NCBI GenBank assembly: GCA_031289865.1
Contig: JAITOQ010000133.1
Coordinates: 1 to 5,639 of the forward strand
Source of the DNA: Clostridiales bacterium
GTDB lineage: Bacteria > Bacillota > Clostridia > Christensenellales > JAISNN01
Length of the DNA stretch: 5,639 nucleotides
Direction: 5' to 3'
This document shows positions 1 through 5,556 of the stretch, piece after piece. Below the pieces are notes generated by a model that did not search any database, was not told the origin of the DNA, and was given only the letters and a program-made list of their open reading frames with translations. The position numbers were made by a program, and so were the translations under genes. Position 1 is the first letter of the stretch, and each line of letters starts with the position of its first letter.

Positions 1-1405
1 AGACTCTGCCGTTTCCCGACTCGTTCCCAAGCGACCAAAAGATCACGGAAGCGTGATTTTTGAAGCTGTTGACCATGTTTTCCATGCGGTAGTTGCAATG
101 CTTGAGCCACTTGCGGCTGTTTCTAGGAACGTGTTTCGCAAGTCCGTGCGTTTCTAAGTTGCACTCGCTCATGACGAGTATGCCGTACTCGTCGCAAAGC
201 TCATAGAGGTGTCTTGCCGCGGGATAATGACAAGTGCGGAGCGACGTGATATTGTTGGCTTTTAGGAGCTTTATATCGCTTTCCGCAACGTCACGCGGTA
301 CGGCGTGACCGTATTCGGGGTGAAAATCATGACGGTTTACTCCGCATATCATGAGCGGCTTATTATTGAGCAAAATACGCGGTTCTATACCGTCTGAAAT
401 CTCTATGCTTCGGAAGCCGAATTTGTGTTTTCGGATATCGAGTACGCGAATGTCGGCGGCATAATTTCCGTCCGAAACCACCTCCGAAAGCGTAAAGGTT
501 ACGTCGTATAGATACGGATCCTCGTGACTCCAAAGCCGCGGCAAAAAGCCGCCGATCTCATAGTCCTTTATCTTTATCGACTTTCCTTCCTCGACGGGAG
601 CGGCGGTATAGGTCTTTTTGAGCAGCTCGCGCCCCTCTCTGTCCTCTACCTTTAGCGCAAGCGTACCGCCGTGAAAGGGCGACCGCCGCGACTCTATCTC
701 CGCGTCAAACTGAAAAAGCGCGGCGGGCTTTTCCCCGTCAAAACTCAATTTTGAGCGGACGAAAAAGTCTTTTATCGAAATCTTAGGCTTGTAGACAAGT
801 GAAACGTCGCGGAAAATTCCCGCAAGCCGCCACATGTCTTGATCCTCAAGATAGCTCGCGGCGGTAAATTGAAAGACCTCTACAGTCAAGCGGTTTATCC
901 CGCTCACGACAAAATCCGTGACGTCGTACTCCGTTTCCGAAAAGCTATCCGCAGAAAAACCGACAAAGCGACCGTTTAAATAAACGCCCGCGCCGCCGTT
1001 GATTCCTCCGAATAGGAGGTATAGATTCGTCCCCTCTTTCACTTCGGCGGTAAATTCCTTGACGTAGATTCCCGTAGGATTTTTGTCGCCGTGAATGTAC
1101 GGGATTTTAAATTTTCGTTTGGATTCGATAGCGTACGGATAGGCGGTGTTGCTGTAGATAGGAGTGCCGTAGCCCTTGATTTGCCATTCCGACGGAACGG
1201 TGATATCGTCAAACAGCTTAAGATTAGCACCCGCCTTGTAAAACTCCGACGGAACGTCGTAAACGCTCGGACAGTAGAGAAATTTCCATTTACCGTTCAA
1301 TGAAACGACCTCCGCTCCGCCCTCTCTGTATTCGGGAAATCCCGCGCCGCTTCTTCTCTCCGTATTTATATTAAAAGTGTCGATGTCGTTCCAAATCGGT
1401 TTCAT
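1..1405 (-). CDS. lacZ: LacZ-type beta-galactosidase (GH2), N-terminal 468 residues, cut by the window edge
   Basis: Cytoplasmic glycoside hydrolase of family 2 that would hydrolyse terminal beta-galactosides such as lactose. The frame is open from the ATG at 1403-1405 to the left edge. No signal peptide is visible (it begins MKPIWNDIDTF). In order it shows the galactose-binding jelly-roll domain (about residues 35-210) with NPTG at 109-112 and YLEDQDMWR at 185-193 (the latter nearly identical to E. coli LacZ), an Ig-like domain (about 215-335), and the start of the TIM barrel with NRHDFHP (357-363), CHYP (392-395), NLETHG (416-421) and SLGNESGNG (458-466). Glu418, His420 and Glu462 match the E. 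coli Mg2+ ligands and acid/base Glu461. The nucleophile lies beyond the edge. LacZ proteins are usually about 1000 residues, so roughly half is missing. GAGG at 1416-1419, 10 nt upstream, is a somewhat distant ribosome site. The gene begins 38 nt after glyA with no visible terminator. Family assignment is firm; lactose as the true substrate is inferred. Confidence 0.95.
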   Translation of the reverse strand, partial: MKPIWNDIDTFNINTERRSGAGFPEYREGGAEVVSLNGKWKFLYCPSVYDVPSEFYKAGANLKLFDDITVPSEWQIKGYGTPIYSNTAYPYAIESKRKFKIPYIHGDKNPTGIYVKEFTAEVKEGTNLYLLFGGINGGAGVYLNGRFVGFSADSFSETEYDVTDFVVSGINRLTVEVFQFTAASYLEDQDMWRLAGIFRDVSLVYKPKISIKDFFVRSKLSFDGEKPAALFQFDAEIESRRSPFHGGTLALKVEDREGRELLKKTYTAAPVEEGKSIKIKDYEIGGFLPRLWSHEDPYLYDVTFTLSEVVSDGNYAADIRVLDIRKHKFGFRSIEISDGIEPRILLNNKPLMICGVNRHDFHPEYGHAVPRDVAESDIKLLKANNITSLRTCHYPAARHLYELCDEYGILVMSECNLETHGLAKHVPRNSRKWLKHCNYRMENMVNSFKNHASVIFWSLGNESGNGRV

Positions 1406-1410
1406 ACCGC

Positions 1411-1443
1411 TTAATCCTCGTTTAATCTTCGTTTGATCTGTCT
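1411..1443. repeat. Short 11-nt tandem repeat in the glyA-lacZ gap
   Basis: Three consecutive 11-nt units fill most of the 38-nt gap: 1411-1421 and 1422-1432 match at 10 of 11 positions, and 1433-1443 matches the second at about 7 of 11. On the minus strand the units carry GAGG and GAAG, so the repeat places a Shine-Dalgarno-like sequence twice ahead of lacZ. Only the nearer one (1416-1419) is placed to act on the lacZ ATG. It may be simple replication slippage; no function is shown. Confidence 0.45.
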
Positions 1444-2697
1444 TTATTCTTTCACCGCATTCGCATAAAGCGGATGCTTATCGCAAAGGGCTTTCACCTC
1501 TTTTTTGACGTATTCAGCCGCCGCGTCTTTTTCAAATACGGTTTTTGCAATACACTTGCCGATGACCTTCATGTCCGCTTCTTTCATGCCGCGGCTGGTC
1601 ACGCTCGGCGTACCGACGCGGATTCCGCTTGTAATCGACGGCTTTTCGGGATCGTTCGGCACGGCGTTTTTGTTGACGGTTATCCGTACCGCGTCCAAAA
1701 GGTGTTCGAGTTCCTTGCCCGTCGTCCCGCTCCCGATAAGGTTGAGGAGCATCAGATGATTGTCCGTCCCTCCCGAAACAAGTTTAACTCCCTCGCTCAA
1801 AAGGGTGTCCGCAAGGGTCTTTGCGTTCTTTACAATCTGTCTTTGATATACTTTGAATTCGTCGCCGAGAGCCTCTTTTAAGGCTACGGCTTTTGCCGCG
1901 ATAATGTGCATGAGCGGTCCGCCCTGCGTCCCCGGAAAAATCGCTTTGTCGATGAGCGGCGCATATTGCGCCTTGCAGAGAATCATGCCGCCACGCGGTC
2001 CGCGCAATGTCTTATGCGTCGTCGTCGTGACAAAGTCGGCGTACGGGATAGGACTCTCGTGTAAGCCCGCCGCGACTAAGCCCGCAATGTGCGCCATGTC
2101 TACCATAAGGAGCGCGCCGACCTCGTCCGCAATCTCCTTGAATTTTTTAAAGTCAATCGCACGCGGATACGCGCTCGCTCCCGCAACGATCATCTTAGGC
2201 TTGTTTTCTACCGCAAGCCGTCTAAGCTCCGTGTAATCTATGTAGTGAGTTTCCGCGTTTACTCCGTAAGGTACGAAGCTGAAATACTTCCCCGAAACAT
2301 TGACGGGGCTCCCGTGTGTCAAATGCCCGCCGTGAGCGAGATTCATACCGAGTATCGTATCGCCGGGCTTTAACATAGCAAAGTATACCGCAAAATTTGC
2401 GTTCGCGCCGCTGTGCGGCTGTACGTTTGCATGGTCCGCGCCAAAGAGCTTTTTTGCACGCTCGATAGCAAGGCTTTCCGCGACGTCCACATATTCGCAG
2501 CCGCCGTAATAACGCTTGCCGGGATAGCCTTCGGCATACTTGTTGGTCAAGTGCGTTCCCGCCGCCGCCAAAACGGCTTCGGAGACAAAATTTTCGCTTG
2601 CGATAAGCTCAATGTTGTTTTGTTGGCGTAAAAGCTCCGCTTCTAACGACTCGTAAAGCTCCGGGTCTACACTTTTGATAACGCTGAGATCAATCAT
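1444..2697 (-). CDS. glyA: Serine hydroxymethyltransferase
   Basis: Cytoplasmic PLP enzyme that interconverts serine and glycine while charging tetrahydrofolate to 5,10-methylene-THF; it is a central one-carbon and glycine supply step. With the ATG at 2695-2697 the protein has 417 residues, the same length as E. coli GlyA. Visible motifs: IASENF (32-37), KYAEGYPGKRYYGG (53-66, Glu56 equivalent to the catalytic Glu), LAHGGHLTHG (120-129, His125 stacking on PLP), MVDMAHIAGLV (198-208, Asp200 and His203), TTTTHKTLRGPRGG (224-237, Lys229 as the Schiff-base lysine) and the C-terminal SGIRVGTPSVTSRG substrate-carboxylate segment. No key residue is missing. An in-frame TTG at 2707-2709 would add four residues but overlaps the Shine-Dalgarno site, so it is rejected. 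It lies 29 nt after trxA and 38 nt before lacZ in the same direction, consistent with co-transcription. Identification is essentially certain. Confidence 0.98.
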   Translation of the reverse strand: MIDLSVIKSVDPELYESLEAELLRQQNNIELIASENFVSEAVLAAAGTHLTNKYAEGYPGKRYYGGCEYVDVAESLAIERAKKLFGADHANVQPHSGANANFAVYFAMLKPGDTILGMNLAHGGHLTHGSPVNVSGKYFSFVPYGVNAETHYIDYTELRRLAVENKPKMIVAGASAYPRAIDFKKFKEIADEVGALLMVDMAHIAGLVAAGLHESPIPYADFVTTTTHKTLRGPRGGMILCKAQYAPLIDKAIFPGTQGGPLMHIIAAKAVALKEALGDEFKVYQRQIVKNAKTLADTLLSEGVKLVSGGTDNHLMLLNLIGSGTTGKELEHLLDAVRITVNKNAVPNDPEKPSITSGIRVGTPSVTSRGMKEADMKVIGKCIAKTVFEKDAAAEYVKKEVKALCDKHPLYANAVKE

Positions 2698-2702
2698 TTT
2701 TT

Positions 2703-2707
2703 CCTCC
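2703..2707 (-). promoter_or_regulatory. glyA ribosome binding site
   Basis: On the minus strand GGAGG lies 5 nt before the ATG at 2695-2697, an ideal arrangement. It decides the start: the longer in-frame TTG (2707-2709) shares a base with this site and has no good site of its own. Confidence 0.9.
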
Positions 2708-2726
2708 AAGGTGCTGTTGTATAAAT

Positions 2727-3059
2727 TTATTTTATCGCTTCTAAAAGCATGTTTTTTAACTTGTCCTTTCCCGCATAGCCCTCGTTTTTTACAAGGGTTT
2801 CGCCTTTTTTAAAGACGTATACCGTCGGAACGTGAAAGACCCCGTATTCCTCCGAGGTCGCGGGATTGTCCTCCGCGTTTAGCTTCGCGACGATTGCGCG
2901 GTCTTTAAACTCCTCCGCAAGCTCCGCAATGATCGGAGCAAGCATCTTGCAAGGTCCGCACCAATCGGTGTAAAAATCCACCAAAACGGGCTTGTCCCCG
3001 CCTATCACGTCTTTAAAATTTGCATCGGTTAAATGAACTAAATTTTCGTTTGCCGCCAT
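2727..3059 (-). CDS. trxA: Thioredoxin
   Basis: Small cytoplasmic dithiol-disulfide oxidoreductase, normally kept reduced by thioredoxin reductase and donating electrons to ribonucleotide reductase, peroxiredoxins and other targets. At 110 residues it is the standard single-domain length. It has the classical active site WCGPCK (residues 33-38, Cys34 and Cys37) after the strand VLVDFYTD, the buried Asp of that strand (Asp28), and the cis-proline loop VPT (77-79, Pro78) facing the active site. There is no signal peptide or membrane segment, so a secreted or tethered role is unlikely. The ATG at 3057-3059 is preceded by AAGGAG (3068-3073) at 8 nt. It sits 110 nt after hom and 29 nt before glyA. 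Pairing with glyA rather than trxB means the reductase must be encoded elsewhere. The family is certain; whether this is the main cellular thioredoxin or a paralogue cannot be told here. Confidence 0.97.
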   Translation of the reverse strand: MAANENLVHLTDANFKDVIGGDKPVLVDFYTDWCGPCKMLAPIIAELAEEFKDRAIVAKLNAEDNPATSEEYGVFHVPTVYVFKKGETLVKNEGYAGKDKLKNMLLEAIK

Positions 3060-3095
3060 TATTTAAACTCCTTTTTGCGCCTTGTATTTTGACGC

Positions 3096-3118
3096 AATAC
3101 ATAAATTTATTATGTATT
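3096..3118. promoter_or_regulatory. AT-rich dyad upstream of trxA, possible operator
   Basis: A perfect 9-bp inverted repeat (AATACATAA and TTATGTATT) flanks a 5-nt spacer and ends 36 nt before the trxA start codon. No T-run follows on either strand, so it is not a terminator. Its size and symmetry would suit a dimeric repressor or a small mRNA hairpin. No regulator can be named from the sequence, and AT-rich dyads arise by chance fairly easily. Confidence 0.45.
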
Positions 3119-3130
3119 TCTGTCTGCATA

Positions 3131-3161
3131 GTATTCTACAAAAGCCTCTTTTTTAGAATAC
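3131..3161. repeat. Long interrupted inverted repeat just after hom
   Basis: Eight perfect base pairs (GTATTCTA with TAGAATAC), one mismatch, then five more pairs (AAAAG with CTTTT on the minus strand) around a 3-nt loop AGG. It begins 8 nt beyond the hom stop codon. Neither strand has a T-run after the full stem, so a standard intrinsic terminator is unlikely, although the inner part could pause polymerase. An mRNA end- or stability-determining hairpin between hom and trxA, or a protein-binding dyad, are alternatives. Confidence 0.55.
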
Positions 3162-3169
3162 TTCGCCCC

Positions 3170-4450
3170 TTAGCCCTCGACGCGTATGAGATTTGATATC
3201 TCGTTTACGCCGTCGAGCGACCCTATCGCCTCGATAGCTTTTGTGATAGCCTTTTCGTGAGTCATGTGCGTGATAAATATGATCGACACGATCCCGCTGT
3301 CGTCAGTCGGCGGTTTTTGCAAAACCGTCGTGATAGACACGCCGAATTTCCCGAAAATCCCCGATATTTTTGAAAGCGTCCCCGCCTTGTCCGTGACCTT
3401 CATGCGAATATAGTATTCGGAGGAAAAGTCCTTTACAAAGTCCTTTGAGGTGAGCTTGTTTTTAAAGAAATTATACCGCTTGTGCGCGCTCTTTCCCGCG
3501 GCGAACACTATGTCGCTGACGATCGCGCTCCCCGTCGGGAGGTCGCCCGCGCCTCTGCCGTAGAGCATAATGTCGCCCACGTTATTTCCGTTTAAATGAA
3601 CCGCATTAAACGAACCCTTTACACTCGCGAGCGGGTGGTCGTCTTTTATAAAAACGGGGTGTACACGCGCCTCGATTTTGCCGTCTATGTTTTTGCTGAT
3701 ACCGAGGAGCTTGACGGTCATACCGAATTCTTTACCGAACGCGATATCCTCCGCGCCTATCTTGTCTATCCCCTCGCGGTAAATCTCGCTGAGCGGAACA
3801 TGCTTGTTGTACGCAAGCGAGGAGAGAATACTCAATTTGTAAGCCGCGTCGTATCCTTGCGTATCCGCTGTCGGGTCGGCTTCGGCGTATCCGAGTCTTT
3901 GCGCGGCGGCAAGCGCGCCCTTGTAATCAAGTCCTTCGTCCGCCATTCTTGTCAAAATATAGTTGGTCGTACCGTTGATGATACCGTGTATCTCGCGAAT
4001 GTCGTTGCCTTGCATAGCGTCGGTAAGCGTCCTAATGATAGGAACGCCGCCCACACAGCTTGCTTCAAAATACAGCCCCGCCTTTCCTTTAGCCGCCGCC
4101 GCCTCAAGCTCCGCAAAGTGTTTGCAGACCAATTCTTTGTTTGAAGTCACGACGCTTTTCCCCGCCAAAAGGCACTTGACGAGAAAGCTTTTCGCGGGTT
4201 CTATACCGCCGAAAAATTCGGCGACGATTTTAATATCGTCGTTTTTTAGGACATTCTCGATATCTGTCGAGGCGATCGAACGATCTATACCGAGCGCGTC
4301 GATTTTTTCGGCGTTGCGCTCCAAGACGTGCTCCACCGTCAGATCTATATCATAAATCTCACGGATTTTGTCGTGCTGCCCGATCAAAATTTTATATGTT
4401 CCGCTCCCGACGACGCCGAGTCCGAGGAGCGCGACTCCTACTTTTTGCAT
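3170..4450 (-). CDS. hom: Homoserine dehydrogenase with C-terminal ACT domain
   Basis: Cytoplasmic NAD(P)-dependent enzyme that reduces aspartate semialdehyde to homoserine, the branch point to threonine and methionine. At 426 residues it fits the monofunctional form with a regulatory tail. Domains in order: Rossmann nucleotide-binding fold with GLGVVG (10-15) and TSNKELV (102-108, conserved Lys105); catalytic and dimerisation domain with FEASCVGGVPI (128-138), INGTTNYI (158-165) and the family signature GYAEADPTADTQGYDAAYK (187-205), giving Glu190, Asp201 and Lys205 as the catalytic set; and an ACT domain (about 347-424, opening YYIRMKVTDKAGTL) that in this family senses an end product, typically threonine. 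The ATG at 4448-4450 lies 13 nt inside the end of coaX, suggesting translational coupling. GGGG at 4461-4464, 10 nt upstream, is a modest ribosome site. No aspartokinase is fused or adjacent. Identification is firm; the effector is inferred from the family. Confidence 0.97.
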   Translation of the reverse strand: MQKVGVALLGLGVVGSGTYKILIGQHDKIREIYDIDLTVEHVLERNAEKIDALGIDRSIASTDIENVLKNDDIKIVAEFFGGIEPAKSFLVKCLLAGKSVVTSNKELVCKHFAELEAAAAKGKAGLYFEASCVGGVPIIRTLTDAMQGNDIREIHGIINGTTNYILTRMADEGLDYKGALAAAQRLGYAEADPTADTQGYDAAYKLSILSSLAYNKHVPLSEIYREGIDKIGAEDIAFGKEFGMTVKLLGISKNIDGKIEARVHPVFIKDDHPLASVKGSFNAVHLNGNNVGDIMLYGRGAGDLPTGSAIVSDIVFAAGKSAHKRYNFFKNKLTSKDFVKDFSSEYYIRMKVTDKAGTLSKISGIFGKFGVSITTVLQKPPTDDSGIVSIIFITHMTHEKAITKAIEAIGSLDGVNEISNLIRVEG

Positions 4451-5229
4451 GGCGGTAATTCCCCTTTATTCATATCGAATATAATATTTAATCCCTTTAA
4501 TGCAAGTGCGCGATCCTTTATAACGCAAAGCGTCGGATCAAAGTCGATCAACTCACCCAAACCGCCCGTCGCAATAACCTTTGCGTCCGCTAAATCGGGT
4601 TCTTTTTTCATTAAATGCAGTATGTGGTTAATCATGCCCGTAAAGCCGTTGATTACACCCGATTGCATATTGCTGATAGTGGATTTTCCGATGACGTTTT
4701 TCGGCTTTGCAAGCTCGATCGTCGGCAGCTTTGACGCCGCGTCCGTTAGCGCGTCCAACCCCGCTTTTATCCCCGGTGCAATCGCGCCGCCTAAAAATTC
4801 GCCGTCCTTGTTGACCGCACTAAAGGTCGTCGCCGTCCCGCAATCGACAATGATACTCGCGCCGCCGTAAATCCGATACGCGGCGACCGCATTTGCGATA
4901 CGGTCCGCGCCTAATTCTTCGGGATTTGTATAGCGGATACGCAAGCCCGTCTTAAGCTCCGCATTCACGACTATAGGTCTGATACCTATATAGTATTCGC
5001 AAGCATGCTCGACGGTATAATTGACCGCGGGCCTTACCGACGCCATAATCACTCCGTCTATATCCTTAAACGAAAGCTTTGACACAGAAAAAAGATTGCC
5101 CATGATGATCCCAAGCTCGTCCGCGGTACGCGAATTTGACGCCGAAATCCTCCAGCTTTCTATAATTTTTCCGTCATGAAACAGCCCGAATTTGATATTG
5201 GTATTTCCGATGTCCATTACAAGGGTCAT
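4438..5229 (-). CDS. coaX: Type III pantothenate kinase
   Basis: Cytoplasmic enzyme for the first step of coenzyme A synthesis, ATP-dependent phosphorylation of pantothenate. Type III enzymes belong to the ASKHA fold and, from family knowledge, need a monovalent cation and are not feedback-inhibited by CoA. With the ATG at 5227-5229 it has 263 residues, the usual length. Motifs: DIGNTNIKFG (6-15, phosphate loop), GADRIANAV (107-115, Asp109 as the catalytic base), VDCGTATTFS (128-137, Asp129 as the cation ligand) and GGAIAPGI in the C-terminal half. Spacing between the three Asp residues matches the Thermotoga enzyme with a constant offset of four. The frame stays open to 5385, but that extension is basic, lacks family resemblance, and runs through the promoter -10. 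GGAG at 5237-5240, 7 nt upstream, supports the chosen start. The gene ends 13 nt inside hom. Confidence 0.96.
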   Translation of the reverse strand: MTLVMDIGNTNIKFGLFHDGKIIESWRISASNSRTADELGIIMGNLFSVSKLSFKDIDGVIMASVRPAVNYTVEHACEYYIGIRPIVVNAELKTGLRIRYTNPEELGADRIANAVAAYRIYGGASIIVDCGTATTFSAVNKDGEFLGGAIAPGIKAGLDALTDAASKLPTIELAKPKNVIGKSTISNMQSGVINGFTGMINHILHLMKKEPDLADAKVIATGGLGELIDFDPTLCVIKDRALALKGLNIIFDMNKGELPPCKK

Positions 5230-5230
5230 G

Positions 5231-5267
5231 CGTTTTCTCCGTCCGCCTATCCGACGTTTTTTCCGTC
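5231..5267 (-). repeat. 13-nt direct repeat around the coaX ribosome site
   Basis: On the minus strand GACGGAGAAAACG (5231-5243) and GACGGAAAAAACG (5255-5267) differ at one base, with a 24-nt period. The nearer copy holds the working Shine-Dalgarno sequence. The farther copy is also part of a small hairpin (CGACG at 5252-5256 pairing with CGTCG at 5264-5268, 7-nt loop), so the far copy may be folded away. Confidence 0.6.
5237..5240 (-). promoter_or_regulatory. coaX ribosome binding site
   Basis: GGAG on the minus strand, 7 nt before the ATG at 5227-5229. It supports the short coaX start over the upstream in-frame codons. The site lies inside a duplicated 13-nt segment (5231-5243). Confidence 0.8.
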
Positions 5268-5277
5268 GTAAATTTTT

Positions 5278-5310
5278 AAAAAAAAGGAATCTCGACCGAA
5301 CAATTATTCC
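5278..5310 (-). promoter_or_regulatory. Possible attenuator: hairpin plus T8 in the coaX leader
   Basis: On the minus strand GGAAT (5310-5306) can pair with ATTCC (5290-5286) across a 15-nt loop, and eight T follow immediately (5285-5278). This resembles an intrinsic terminator placed between promoter and gene, though a 5-bp AT/GC-mixed stem is short and the loop is large. No tRNA-binding T-box element or known riboswitch core is recognised. Conditional termination is inference. Confidence 0.35.
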
Positions 5311-5373
5311 GACGGTTTCTCTTTTATGAGGAATCTCAATCAAACAATTGTTTCCCAACGATTTCTTTTTCAT
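5285..5373. repeat. Tandem imperfect duplication (44-nt period) in the coaX leader
   Basis: Copy A is 5285-5327 and copy B is 5329-5373. Shared blocks in plus-strand order: AGGAATCTC, AACAATT, a CC-rich middle and a TTTCT pyrimidine run; copy B has 2 extra bases. The length difference puts the copies in different reading frames, so the similarity is at nucleic-acid, not protein, level. On the minus strand each copy holds a GGAA element, a central AATTGTT and a GAGATTCC element, so each can form a weak GGAA/TTCC hairpin. It spans nearly all of the upstream half of the untranslated leader. Confidence 0.75.
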
Positions 5374-5401
5374 ATTGTACCACAAATATTGAAAAAATCA
5401 A
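5374..5401 (-). promoter_or_regulatory. Vegetative (sigma-A type) promoter for coaX
   Basis: On the minus strand -35 TTGATT (5401-5396) is followed by a 16-nt spacer and -10 TACAAT (5379-5374). The three bases before the -10 are TGG, giving the extended -10 form (TGn) common in Firmicutes. Transcription would begin near 5367, leaving an untranslated leader of about 138 nt before the coaX ATG. Two matches short of consensus at -35 are offset by the extended -10. It probably drives coaX-hom and perhaps the genes beyond. Confidence 0.75.
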
Positions 5402-5422
5402 AACAAATTAAGGGGCTATGAG

Positions 5423-5458
5423 AAAAACCGATAGCGATACGGATAAAAAACTTATCGG
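5423..5458 (-). terminator. Weak terminator-like hairpin between the upstream gene and coaX
   Basis: On the minus strand CCGATA (5458-5453) and TATCGG (5433-5428) form a perfect 6-bp stem around a 19-nt loop, followed by five T (5427-5423). The loop is large for an efficient terminator. It lies just downstream of the stronger terminator at 5464-5493 and could act as a back-up, or could be chance. Confidence 0.3.
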
Positions 5459-5463
5459 AGTAT

Positions 5464-5493
5464 AAAAAAGCTGCCCTTTTCATGACAGCTTTT
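5464..5493 (-). terminator. Intrinsic terminator of the upstream gene
   Basis: On the minus strand AAAAGCTG (5493-5486) pairs perfectly with CAGCTTTT (5473-5466). Two more inner pairs (one a G-U wobble) extend the stem to 10 bp, and it ends in a run of six T (5469-5464). It lies about 64 nt after the stop codon of the partial gene at the right edge, so it should insulate coaX from it. The plus-strand reading has only four T, so minus-strand action is preferred. Confidence 0.75.
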
Positions 5494-5556
5494 CCGTTTC
5501 CATTTTGCATTCCATTGTGTATGAACAATGTCCTACCATTATCCTCACTTTTCAAC

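Noticed and set aside
1039..1303. Small frames on both strands inside lacZ
   Set aside because: They are out of frame with a firmly identified GH2 protein that reads through the whole stretch.
1474..2631. Several plus-strand frames of 70-135 codons opposite glyA
   Set aside because: They are antisense shadows of a clearly conserved gene, with no ribosome sites and no recognisable motifs.
3088..3116. TTGACG on the plus strand, resembling a -35, in the hom-trxA gap
   Set aside because: No acceptable -10 lies 16-18 nt downstream, and no plus-strand gene follows.
3131..3161. The hairpin after hom as an intrinsic terminator
   Set aside because: No T-run follows the full stem on the minus strand, and the inner CTTTT gives only four T inside the stem. 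It is kept as an inverted repeat of unknown role.
3596..4870. Plus-strand frames of 130-182 codons opposite hom and coaX
   Set aside because: They overlap each other and the conserved minus-strand genes; their composition follows from the codon use of those genes.
5230..5367. A T-box or other known riboswitch in the coaX leader
   Set aside because: I find no T-box antiterminator core or other conserved riboswitch core that I recognise, and at about 138 nt the leader is short for a T-box.
5513..5530. A 6-bp inverted repeat (CATTGT and ACAATG) upstream of the strong terminator
   Set aside because: The stem is short with no T-run and no gene start nearby; it is consistent with chance.
5370..5555. 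A 61-codon minus-strand frame between the right-edge gene and coaX
   Set aside because: It starts at TTG without a convincing ribosome site, runs through both terminator-like hairpins and the coaX promoter, and gives a low-complexity Phe/Ile-rich tail. It is not a gene.
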